Below the pieces are notes generated by a model. The model was not told the origin of the DNA, did no database searches, and was given only the letters and a program-made list of their open reading frames with translations. Shown here piece after piece: positions 28,262 to 37,428 of a stretch of DNA of 64,000 bases. This DNA comes from JAICXG01 sp963801255 (GTDB lineage: Bacteria > Verrucomicrobiota > Verrucomicrobiia > Chthoniobacterales > UBA10450): the NCBI GenBank assembly GCA_963801255.1, contig CAWDEC010000006.1, positions 186,001 through 250,000 of the forward strand. Direction: 5' to 3'. How positions within the stretch are numbered: position 1 is the first letter of the stretch; the number at the start of each line of letters is the position of its first letter. A program made the position numbers and the translations under genes.

Positions 28262-29398
28262 ATGATTTTCGTTCTTCTCCTCATCGCAGCGGCGTTTGTC
28301 GCTTTCTCTAATGGCGCGAACGATAACTTCAAGGGGGTGGCCACCATCTATGGGAGCGGCACGGCTGGGTATAAGGTATCGATCACTTGGGCGACGCTTA
28401 CCACTCTGGGAGGTTCTATCGCGTCGATTTTTCTGGCTCAGGAGCTGTTGAAAAAATTCTCAGGCAAAGGTCTGATCCCGGACGCTTTCACCAGCTCTGA
28501 ATACTGTCTTCTGGCGGTAGCGATCGGTGCCGGCTTTACGGTTATCCTCGCCACCCGCCTTGGATTCCCTATCTCTACGACGCATGGCTTGCTTGGGTCC
28601 ATGATTGGCTCTGGTCTGATGGCAACCGGCCTCGGCGGAGTCAACTTTTCCGCGTTAGGGAAAGGCTTTGTCACTCCGCTTCTTCTTAGCCCGATCCTCG
28701 CCGTTGGTGTGGGGGCAATTCTTTACGGTACCTTTCATGCGCTCCGGCATTCTTTGCGCATCCCTAAAGAATGGTGCCTGTGCGTTGGCGCGGAGCAACG
28801 CGCCGTTACCGTGCCTGCCGGCGCGTCCATGTTCGCGATGCGGACCGTTCCCATGCCAGCGCTTGTCCTGGCTGAAGGCGAAACGGTTTCGAGCTGTCAG
28901 CAGAAGTACGTCGGGACCGTTGCTGGAATCGATTCACAAAGGATAGTCGACGTTGGTCACTTTCTGAGCGCAGGCGTTGTCTCCTTCGCTCGAGGCTTGA
29001 ATGATACGCCCAAGATTGCGGCGCTCCTGCTCCTTGTGAAGTGGCTTACGCCGGCGAACGACATCTTGATCGTTTCACTCGCCATGGCCGTCGGCGGCTT
29101 GTTGGGCGCTCGACGTGTCGCTGAGACGATGAGTTGCAAGATCACCTCCATGAATCCAGGCCAGGGTTTCACCTCTAACCTTACCACCGGCATTCTGGTC
29201 ATACTTGCCAGTACGATGGGACTTCCCGTTTCCATGACTCAGGTGTCTGTTGGCGCTCTTTTCGGGATCGGGTTACTGACCGGTCAGGCTAATTTTAAGA
29301 CGGTCACTGGAATCATCCTTTCCTGGATTATTACTCTACCTTGCGCCGCCGCGATCGGTGCCACCGCTTATTCAATTATTCACCTTTTGCCTCATTAG
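28262..29398 (+). CDS. pit: Inorganic phosphate transporter, PiT family
   Basis: A 378-residue inner-membrane transporter. It has the duplicated PiT signature: FSNGANDNFKGVATIYGSG (about residues 15-33) and SFARGLNDTPKIAALLL (about 240-256), each with a following helical block, and GFPISTTHGLLGSMIG and GLPVSMTQVSVGALFG as the paired SSTH-like motifs. A hydrophilic loop (about 165-225) lies in the middle. PiT proteins also carry arsenate. It starts an arsenic-linked stretch and is followed 15 bases later by an arsC relic on the same strand, so a phosphate-versus-arsenate role is plausible. Confidence 0.92.
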   Translation: MIFVLLLIAAAFVAFSNGANDNFKGVATIYGSGTAGYKVSITWATLTTLGGSIASIFLAQELLKKFSGKGLIPDAFTSSEYCLLAVAIGAGFTVILATRLGFPISTTHGLLGSMIGSGLMATGLGGVNFSALGKGFVTPLLLSPILAVGVGAILYGTFHALRHSLRIPKEWCLCVGAEQRAVTVPAGASMFAMRTVPMPALVLAEGETVSSCQQKYVGTVAGIDSQRIVDVGHFLSAGVVSFARGLNDTPKIAALLLLVKWLTPANDILIVSLAMAVGGLLGARRVAETMSCKITSMNPGQGFTSNLTTGILVILASTMGLPVSMTQVSVGALFGIGLLTGQANFKTVTGIILSWIITLPCAAAIGATAYSIIHLLPH

Positions 29399-29413
29399 AC
29401 ATCTGAGAAGGAA

Positions 29414-29676
29414 ATGAAGAAACGTGTCCTCTTTGTTTGCATCCACAACAGCGCGCACAGTCAAATGGCAGAAGCGCTCCTCAATCACCTGACGGGTGAC
29501 TGCTTTGTCGCGGAGAGCGCGGGATTGGAGTCCGACCGGTAGAGTTACGCGTCTGCACTGGCCTTTCCGTGACCCTTCGATCTTCACTCGGCACCATGGA
29601 GGAGAAGACGAAAAGACGCGTCAGGTGCGGGGGCGAGATTCGCGAGAAGGCTCGCAGTTGGGTGGCCAATACCTAA
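29414..29676 (+). pseudogene. arsC: Arsenate reductase (ArsC, low-molecular-weight phosphatase type) relic
   Basis: The first 42 residues are an intact ArsC N-terminus: VLFVCIHNSAHSQMAEALL, with the catalytic Cys in the CxxNSxxSQMAEA loop, then AESAGLESDR and a TAG stop at 29540-29542. Immediately after, in the next frame, come the family C-terminal residues RLHWPFRDPSIFT, then in another frame REKARSWVANT and a TAA at 29674-29676. About 45 to 60 middle residues, including the second and third Cys region of thioredoxin-dependent ArsC, are missing. The gene has thus an internal deletion with two frame changes. It follows pit in the same direction. The final TAA is inside a CCTAACGA repeat copy (29672-29679). 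Confidence 0.85.
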
Positions 29677-29679
29677 CGA

Positions 29680-30834
29680 TCAGCAGCAGGCGCCTCCATC
29701 GCAGCAGGTGCTCGCCTCAGTGGTTACGACGTAGTCATAGCCTTTGGTTTCCTTCGGATGCCGGCGCGTCGTGCGCAAGCAATCAAAGGGCTTCGCTTCC
29801 TCGAGCGGAATTTCGTCTCGCGGATCGACAAACTCAAAAAAGGCCCGATAAGGCTCCTTGCGATAGAGGTTATAAGTCTTGTCGCAAACCGCGTAACGCA
29901 CCCCGCGTTCCATGCGATGATTATCGTCATCCAGGATCTCACGAAACGGGCCCCGATAGATAACCGCCTGATTGCGCTCGAAACAGGGACCCTGCTTGCC
30001 TTTGAAAGCTTCAACCGTCAGGGAGCGAAATTCGATTCCTTCAACCGTCTGCCATGGCTTCTCGTCACGTCTTAAGACCTGAATCCCATAAAAGCCTGCC
30101 TCGCTGAAGGCGTCGAGAAATCCTTCCTCCGTTAGCGCACCGGAGATACAGCCACTCCAGAGTTCGGGATCATTCTGTAAATGTTCCGGCACTTCCTCGT
30201 CCGAAGTGATATCGGAAATTACCGCTCGCCCTCCCTTTTTCAGAACGCGAAAGATTTCTTCGAAGAGCTGTCGCTTTGATTTCGGCTCTACCAGATTCAG
30301 GACGCAGTTAGAAACGACGACATCGATTGAGTCGGTCGCGACCAGAGGTTCCTTCAGCCTCAGCTCCTGCATCATTTCATCCGCGCGGAGATAAGACGCT
30401 GCATCGGTGATTGGCTGTTTTCGCAATTGCGCGTCGAGCTTCTCCAAATCGAGCGCCAGGTCCTGAATGCGACCTTTGCGAAACTCCACATTGTTATAGC
30501 CGATTCGTTGGGCGACAACAGGAGCATTCCGTCGCGCCACTTCCAGCATCTCATCGGTCATGTCGACACCGATGATCTTCCCTTTGGGCCCAACGACCTG
30601 TGCTGCGATAAAACAGATTTTCCCGGTCCCGCTACCCAGGTCGAGAACCGTGTCGCCTTCGCGCAAGTAACGTGTGGGATCGCCACAACCGTAGTCACGC
30701 TGAATTACTTCCTCGGGAATGACCTTGAGGTAATCGGAGTTGTATTCGACCGGGCAGCAAAGCTTTGCCTCCGTCATCCTCGCCCCAGCCGCATAGCGTT
30801 CTCGAACCGCAGCTTCAGTATTTAGATTTTGCAT
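29680..30834 (-). CDS. arsM: Arsenite S-adenosylmethionine methyltransferase
   Basis: Methylates trivalent arsenic with SAM. The 384-residue protein has the SAM motif VLDLGSGTGKICFIAA (about residues 63-78), GVDMTDEML and VVVSNCVLNLVEP, plus the conserved Cys used for As(III): CCPVEYN near residue 27, CVLNLV near 177 and CISGAL near 230. A C-terminal extension (about 300-384) with a final CCDGGACC tail carries extra Cys and resembles the longer ArsM proteins. It is the last gene of a minus-strand operon that also carries a glycosyltransferase and a radical SAM enzyme. Confidence 0.9.
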   Translation of the reverse strand: MQNLNTEAAVRERYAAGARMTEAKLCCPVEYNSDYLKVIPEEVIQRDYGCGDPTRYLREGDTVLDLGSGTGKICFIAAQVVGPKGKIIGVDMTDEMLEVARRNAPVVAQRIGYNNVEFRKGRIQDLALDLEKLDAQLRKQPITDAASYLRADEMMQELRLKEPLVATDSIDVVVSNCVLNLVEPKSKRQLFEEIFRVLKKGGRAVISDITSDEEVPEHLQNDPELWSGCISGALTEEGFLDAFSEAGFYGIQVLRRDEKPWQTVEGIEFRSLTVEAFKGKQGPCFERNQAVIYRGPFREILDDDNHRMERGVRYAVCDKTYNLYRKEPYRAFFEFVDPRDEIPLEEAKPFDCLRTTRRHPKETKGYDYVVTTEASTCCDGGACC

Positions 30835-30861
30835 CTTTTTCTCCTTGGATTCGTTAGGCGT

Positions 30862-31650
30862 TCAGAACAATCCCCGCGCCCGTTCCTTCATGGGGAGAAC
30901 TTCAAGGCACGTCGTCCACCACCCGCTTTCGATCGTCTCGACAAATTCCTCCGGCAACCGCTCCACTCGCATTTCGGCGGCCAGCTGGGCATGATCATAG
31001 GCCAGAGGCACAAAGTCCACTTTGGGTTCGCCCTCTTCGTCCATGCTCAGCAGCGTATACCAGACGTTGGCCCGTCCATCGTTTGCCGGCCGGCCAATTG
31101 CTCCGCAATTGATAAAGTGACGCCCGCTCGGAAGGTGGCGATGCCAGTGCAAACCCGTATGCGTAACCACAATCACATCGGCGTGGTAAGACTCACAAAG
31201 ATGCTCCAGGAAAGCTACGGAGGTAGTCGTTTGCCAGAGGAATTCGTTCATCTTCCTCGGTGAGCCATGACAGAGCAGGACGCGGAGCTTGTTCCATTCA
31301 AACCTTATTTCGTTAGGCAGGCCGCGCATCCAGAGTTTGTTCTCCGCGGCCGTATTCTCAAACGTATAATCGTAGGAGAGCCGGGCGAAATAGTTATCTC
31401 TTGGGTCGGTATAGCCGCATTGGCAGTCCGCCAGTCCATGGCCGAGCGAGTTATCGTAATTACCTTGCACCACTTGGATCTCTGCCGCGCGTAAGAGAGG
31501 GAAGACTTTGTCCGGATGCGGACCAAACGCGCCCAGATCGCCGAGGCAAAAGAGGCGCTGGGCGCCGCGCCGCGGAGCGTCTTCCAGGAGCGCCGCCAAA
31601 GCGAGATGATTGGAATAAACACCGCCAAAAAGTGCAATCGTCTCTTTCAT
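30862..31650 (-). CDS. Calcineurin-like metallophosphoesterase of arsenic operons
   Basis: A 262-residue cytosolic protein. The fold motifs are visible: CLGDLGAFGPHP (GD box), VQGNYDNSLG (GNxD box), LLCHGSPR and VVTHTGLHWHR. The first metal-binding box, normally DxH, reads FGGVYSNH, so Asp and His are Gly and Tyr. This GGVYSN form appears, from memory, in a subfamily found next to arsM, but the effect on catalysis is unknown. The ATG at 31650 overlaps the stop of the upstream FAD gene as ATGA. The next gene downstream is arsM, 27 bases away. Confidence 0.8.
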   Translation of the reverse strand: MKETIALFGGVYSNHLALAALLEDAPRRGAQRLFCLGDLGAFGPHPDKVFPLLRAAEIQVVQGNYDNSLGHGLADCQCGYTDPRDNYFARLSYDYTFENTAAENKLWMRGLPNEIRFEWNKLRVLLCHGSPRKMNEFLWQTTTSVAFLEHLCESYHADVIVVTHTGLHWHRHLPSGRHFINCGAIGRPANDGRANVWYTLLSMDEEGEPKVDFVPLAYDHAQLAAEMRVERLPEEFVETIESGWWTTCLEVLPMKERARGLF

Positions 31651-32838
31651 TGCAACGGCGTCTCCATTTTTCGCTCGAGCCAATCGAAGACTGAGACGAC
31701 TTGCTCGTAGCCCGTTCGGAGGAGGAAGTTCGAATTCCGGCCGTAACTCTTCATCCCAAGGGTGAAATAACCGGGCTCAGGATGAAGCAAAGTCTCGGCT
31801 CCGAAGACGGGTGTTGCCAGGCAATCGGCTCCGGCTTCGCCTAACAAAGACGCGGCGAGTGGATAAGTTCCTTCTGTCGCCCAACAAGTCTGGACCTGTA
31901 ACTCTCGAGTCAGCTCAAGATCCGGCCGAAAACCGGTCGCGGCGACAATCTCATCGACCACGAGAGAATGGCTTCGGTCCACAGGATCGCTCCATCGGAC
32001 TTCCATCCTGCCGTTGCTCGGCGCGATCCTCTCGATCGACGCACCGCTTAGCAATCGCACCCGGCCGCGCCTGCACCAGATCGTTCGCAGCCTTCGTTAG
32101 GCGCGCTCGCTCCGGCAAGGAATCGTTAGGCATCTCCAGAATTGGGACGGCTCGCGCGCTTCGAATCATCCAGGACAGCTTCGCCCCATCCAAGGCTGCC
32201 AGATCGCGGATGACGGTCGCAGCCGAATGTCCCGCTCCCACGACAAGCACGTGTTTACCCGCGAAGCGGTCTAAATTGTCATCGCCCAGGATCGGCATTC
32301 CGCGTGAGATATGCGCGGAACATTCCCGTTCGCCCGGCACGGGTATTCCTTCGCCTAACGAATTTGGCTGTCCGAAGGTTCCACTGCAATCGAGCACGAT
32401 CTCCGCCAGCTCCACATGCTCGCCGTTCTTATCTCGCAACAGAAGTCGAAAAGGGGAAAGGTCGCGTTGCGGCTGCCCGATGAAATCGCCCTTCAAGCGG
32501 CGCGCGCGGCCAATCGCCTGCACGAAACAACCTTCACGTAGATGAGGCCGAAGACTTTCGGCCAGCGGCAGAAGATACCTCTCACGAAACTCGGCCCCGG
32601 AGAGCAGTTCATCGCGGTCCGGCAAGCTGTAGCCGCGAACCTGCAAATGAGCAAGACCACGGGAGGAGGTGTTCATCCCAAAAGGGGAAAACATGCGGAC
32701 ATATCCCCACTGTCGCACCGCATCGGCTACACGGCCGCATTCGTAAATGGTAAACTTATAACCGCGTTCCATGGCACAGAGTGCCGCCTCCAGCCCTACG
32801 GGACCTGCACCAATGATGGCTATGCTTTTGTCCTTCAT
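31647..32838 (-). pseudogene. FAD/NAD(P)-dependent monooxygenase-like protein of the arsenic operon, one frameshift
   Basis: Two frames form an enzyme of about 397 residues. Part 1 (32838 to about 32065) starts IAIIGAGPVGLEAALCAMERG (FAD site), then the WGYVRMFSPFGMNTS segment and a second dinucleotide site VLVVGAGHSAATVI. Part 2 (about 32060 to 31647) has VRLLSGASIERI, IVAATGFRPDL (ATG-type motif) and a C-terminal region. The shift lies at about 32058-32075, after NDLVQA. The class resembles flavin monooxygenases such as ArsO, though the exact reaction is unknown. The stop overlaps the metallophosphoesterase start by four bases, so the coupling is preserved, which argues for a recent break or a sequencing error. 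Confidence 0.78.
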
Positions 32839-32857
32839 TCGTTAGGCACAGTTCCCA

Positions 32858-33805
32858 TTACCCCATTACATCTGAGCCCATGCGCGCGAGGCGATTGTGC
32901 TCCAAACTCTGCGCACCCGCGTTGGAGCAGAGAGCGCCATATCGATAGCACGTGATACACGCCTGATGGCGGAGGTGATATCCTCTTAGGCCGTCAACCA
33001 GCGTCTTACCCAATAGGGCATCGGGTTGATCGACGAGGATGGGACAAACATGCACGCCGAGCTCGCTCACCACCCGGCTGCTGTGACAAAGCAACTGGCT
33101 CTCGTCATAGCCCTGCATCATATGCTCGGTGACATATTCATGCTCGCCATAGCCGCGATCGCGAAGCGCCTCCTGCCCGATCTTGAGAGACGGTAGGAGC
33201 TTCATTCGAGGTCGCGTATATCCCACTTCAGCCAGACTCGCCTTGAACTCGTGCAGGAAGTGATCGTCAGCCTCGATAGGCCATGAACGCACCGCGGTGA
33301 TAATAGGAAGAAGACCGGCGGACACCAGGAGACGGACGCCGGACATAGCAAGATCGAAGGTGCCGGCACCGCGAATGGAATCATTTGTTGCGGCAGAAAA
33401 GCCGTCGATGCTGACCCGTACCTCGAGCGTGTATTCTGAGTCTGCACTTAGCCTAACGAGCCTGGTTACGTTGCTTTCGTCGAAACGTGTGGCGTTGGTT
33501 AAAACTGTGGCTGGTCCTGCCGCAAGCGTTGCCTCCAGCATGTCGAAGATCTCCGGATTAATAAAAGGCTCGCCACCCGTAAAGTAGTACTCCTTTACCC
33601 CGCGGGCGACAGCATCGTTCAGGTAAGGCTTGAACTGCGCAAAGGTCATCATGCCCAGTGTCCGGTTGTCCGGCGCACAGGAAATGAAGCAATGATTGCA
33701 GCGCAGGTTGCAAAGCGTTCCAGCAACTTGAAACCAAAGCGCATCGAGCGAGGAGAGCGGAAGGAACGGCGGTTTCTCGTCATCCTCCAGTCTTGGAGTA
33801 CCCAT
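32858..33805 (-). CDS. Radical SAM enzyme with SPASM-like C-terminal Cys cluster, arsenic operon
   Basis: A 315-residue radical SAM protein. The 4Fe-4S site is CNLRCNHC (about residues 32-39), GGEP (FTGGEPFINPEIFD, about 76-89) contacts SAM, and SIDG follows. The C-terminus has C-x-n-C spaced residues (LLCHSS, HVCPIL, QACITCYRYGALCSNAG) that could bind a second cluster. It is not the two-domain ArsS I would expect for arsenosugar synthesis, since the usual C-terminal domain is not visible. Position between the arsenosugar-type glycosyltransferase and the FAD enzyme suggests it modifies an organoarsenical. That role is inference. Confidence 0.8.
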   Translation of the reverse strand: MGTPRLEDDEKPPFLPLSSLDALWFQVAGTLCNLRCNHCFISCAPDNRTLGMMTFAQFKPYLNDAVARGVKEYYFTGGEPFINPEIFDMLEATLAAGPATVLTNATRFDESNVTRLVRLSADSEYTLEVRVSIDGFSAATNDSIRGAGTFDLAMSGVRLLVSAGLLPIITAVRSWPIEADDHFLHEFKASLAEVGYTRPRMKLLPSLKIGQEALRDRGYGEHEYVTEHMMQGYDESQLLCHSSRVVSELGVHVCPILVDQPDALLGKTLVDGLRGYHLRHQACITCYRYGALCSNAGAQSLEHNRLARMGSDVMG

Positions 33806-33910
33806 ATAAATTAGTCAGGTGATTGTGCGGTGGCGTGACAGACAGCGGGAGAACATTGCCGTTGGCTCCATCCATCCGTGGAAATGGGCCAGGCGGCGGA
33901 AGCGAAGAAC

Positions 33911-34618
33911 TTACTTTACCAGAACCGGAGGCGGTATCTGCTGGCGCACGCGCATGGCTTTGCGAGCCGCATCGACCAGGACTTCAAATCGATCTCGGCC
34001 TAACGAGAATAAGCGTTCGAGAAGGAGTCGCAGCAAGCGGCCCAACTTGAGCGAGGAACGAGCCAGGAGCGAAAGATCGCGCCAGGAATCGACGTCCTGC
34101 TTTATCGGCAGAAGAAGGACGTCCCCGCCCGCCCGCTCGATGAGCTGGCGGCAGTCCGTGTTTCGTTTCCAGAAAATGCCGCGTAATAGATCACGATTGC
34201 TCGCGCGCAGGCCGATGAGATAACAGCCACCCCGATGATCCGGACCGAGGACGAACTGCCTGGTAGCAAGGCCGGCAAAAGCGCGCTTGATATCGGCATT
34301 TTCGAGCAGCGGACAATCGCTTCCGACGATCACAATCTGCTCGTAACCAAGGGCGGCAACTTCGTGCGTTGCCCTTTCCAGTCGTTCAGCAAAGGTGGCG
34401 CCGCACTGTGAGTGAACGTGAACATTCGGAAGAGATTCTTGCCTCGCCGAGGTAAAAAGGTGCACATCGGCCGGGCATTCGGAGCCGGGCACGGGCAGAC
34501 GAAAAAGCGCCTGCAAGCTTAAAGGCAGGCCGCGCTTAACGAGGTCCAGTCGCAACGCGTCGGCGAAAATGAGAACAGCCTTTGTCTTCACAACCCTTTC
34601 GAGCGTTTCTTTGCCCAA
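33911..34618 (-). CDS. TIGR04282/DUF2064-type glycosyltransferase (arsenosugar-biosynthesis associated)
   Basis: A 235-residue GT-A-fold protein. It has AVLIFADALRLDLVKRGL (N-terminal nucleotide loop, normally KAPRPGRVKTRL), GATFAERLERATHEV, VIVGSDCPLLENADI (SDCP metal and nucleotide motif) and LGPDHRGGCYLIGL, all hallmarks of the family named for arsenosugar synthesis. The first loop has lost the typical PxPG charged pattern, so activity could be changed. It is the first gene of the minus-strand arsenic operon. The last residues pass the family's usual end by about 30. Confidence 0.8.
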   Translation of the reverse strand: MGKETLERVVKTKAVLIFADALRLDLVKRGLPLSLQALFRLPVPGSECPADVHLFTSARQESLPNVHVHSQCGATFAERLERATHEVAALGYEQIVIVGSDCPLLENADIKRAFAGLATRQFVLGPDHRGGCYLIGLRASNRDLLRGIFWKRNTDCRQLIERAGGDVLLLPIKQDVDSWRDLSLLARSSLKLGRLLRLLLERLFSLGRDRFEVLVDAARKAMRVRQQIPPPVLVK

Positions 34619-34742
34619 TCTCCTCGGCAGATGCAGAAAAGACGAGGAGTATTTTTTGCTGAGAAACGAGCAGTGGCCTTCCTCAAAGGCACCGGATTGA
34701 TCCTTGATGCTGTCCTGGTTTCAGATCATCTCAGTCTATCCA

Positions 34743-36119
34743 ATGCTCAAACATTTGGCAGTTCTTAGCTCGCTAACGCTTTTTGCGGGATGCGCCGCGC
34801 CGCCGGCTTCGTTCGAACCCGTCGAATCGGCCGTCGGCAGGCGGATCGGTCGGGAGGTCCGTTGGATGCGAGGTGGACCTGAGGACGTGCAAGCCAGGCA
34901 GATCGTAGAATCACTTTTGCGTCAAAAGCTCACGGCAGAAAGTGCGGTGCAAATCGCGCTGCTCAACAATCGCGACCTGCAAGGCGAGTTCGAGGAAATC
35001 GGAATCGCACAAGGCGAATGGATCGAGGCTGGTTCGCTGAGTAATCCCAGCTTTGCTGCCAGCGTCCGCTTCCCGGATCGACCACCGTCCGGCACGAACG
35101 TTGAATATTCGGTCGCACAGAACTTTCTCCAGCTGATCCTGATCCCATTGCGCAAAAGGATTGCCGCCGACCAACTGGCTGCGACTGAAACCAAAGTCGC
35201 TGCGGAGGTCCTGAAGCTGGCCGCGGAAGTAAAGACGGACTTTTATACCGCGCAAGCTCGTCAGCATTTAGTCGATCGCCTGCGGACGATTTCCGAAGCG
35301 AGCGAAGCTGCGGTTGAGTTTACCCAGCGGCTGCACGATGCGGGAAACGTGGGCGATCTTGAACTGGCGAATCAGCAGGCCAGCTATGATCAATCGCGGC
35401 TCGAAGTGATGCAGACAGAGCAACAAATTGGGCACGACCGGGAGCGACTCAATCGACTCCTCGGTCTTTGGGGAATGCAAACACATTGGACGATGTCCAC
35501 CAACCTGCCTGAGTTACCTGAACACGAGATATCGCTGAACGGACTGGAATCGCGCGCCATCACGCAGCGACTGGATCTGCGCGCGCTCCGCATGCAGTTG
35601 GATCTGATTGGAAAGGCGCTATCCTTGCGGACTGGAACAAAGTATCTTCCGACAAGGATCCAGCTCGGGGTCGACACGGAAAGAGAGGCTGATGGGCAGC
35701 GAGTAACTGGTCCTACTCTTGACTTGGAGTTACCCATTTTCAACCAAGGCCAGGGTGAGATCGCGAAATTGACGGCGCAGTATCGTCAGGTGCGGGACCG
35801 GTTGGAAGCCCTGGCGATCAATGTGCGGTCTGAGGTTCGTGAGGCGCATGCTCAGTTAATCGCGGCGCGCAATCTTACTGCCTACGTTAGGAACCATCTT
35901 CTTCCAACGCAGCAAAAGGCCCTCGGTCTAACCTTGCAGCAATACAACTTCATGCTGAAGGGTGCTTATGACCTTTTGCTCGCAAAGCAAAACCAGGTCG
36001 CAGTCGAGCGCAGTTATATCGAAGCCTGGCGCGATTACTGGATCGCGCGGACCGAATTGGAACGGGCTGTCGGCGGCAAACTTGATGGCAAGGTCCTCAC
36101 GGATCGAAGCGACCTTTGA
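34743..36119 (+). CDS. TolC-family outer-membrane efflux lipoprotein
   Basis: A 458-residue outer-membrane factor. The ATG at 34743 gives a signal peptide with lipobox LTLFAGC (Cys about residue 16). The protein is mostly long helices with two TolC repeats; examples are TAESAVQIALLNNRDLQGEFEEIGIAQG and VRSEVREAHAQLIAARNL with NLTAYVRNHLLPTQQKALGL. It would form the outer channel of a tripartite export pump. Eleven bases downstream begins a multicopper oxidase, as in copper-resistance operons. No inner-membrane pump or adaptor is in the window. Confidence 0.9.
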   Translation: MLKHLAVLSSLTLFAGCAAPPASFEPVESAVGRRIGREVRWMRGGPEDVQARQIVESLLRQKLTAESAVQIALLNNRDLQGEFEEIGIAQGEWIEAGSLSNPSFAASVRFPDRPPSGTNVEYSVAQNFLQLILIPLRKRIAADQLAATETKVAAEVLKLAAEVKTDFYTAQARQHLVDRLRTISEASEAAVEFTQRLHDAGNVGDLELANQQASYDQSRLEVMQTEQQIGHDRERLNRLLGLWGMQTHWTMSTNLPELPEHEISLNGLESRAITQRLDLRALRMQLDLIGKALSLRTGTKYLPTRIQLGVDTEREADGQRVTGPTLDLELPIFNQGQGEIAKLTAQYRQVRDRLEALAINVRSEVREAHAQLIAARNLTAYVRNHLLPTQQKALGLTLQQYNFMLKGAYDLLLAKQNQVAVERSYIEAWRDYWIARTELERAVGGKLDGKVLTDRSDL

Positions 36120-36129
36120 AACCACCTTT

Positions 36130-37374
<1,245 letters not shown>

Positions 37375-37428
37375 TCGTTCGCTGGATGCAGTTTCGCGCG
37401 AACTCCTCCGCGCAAGTCCGACTGAGGC

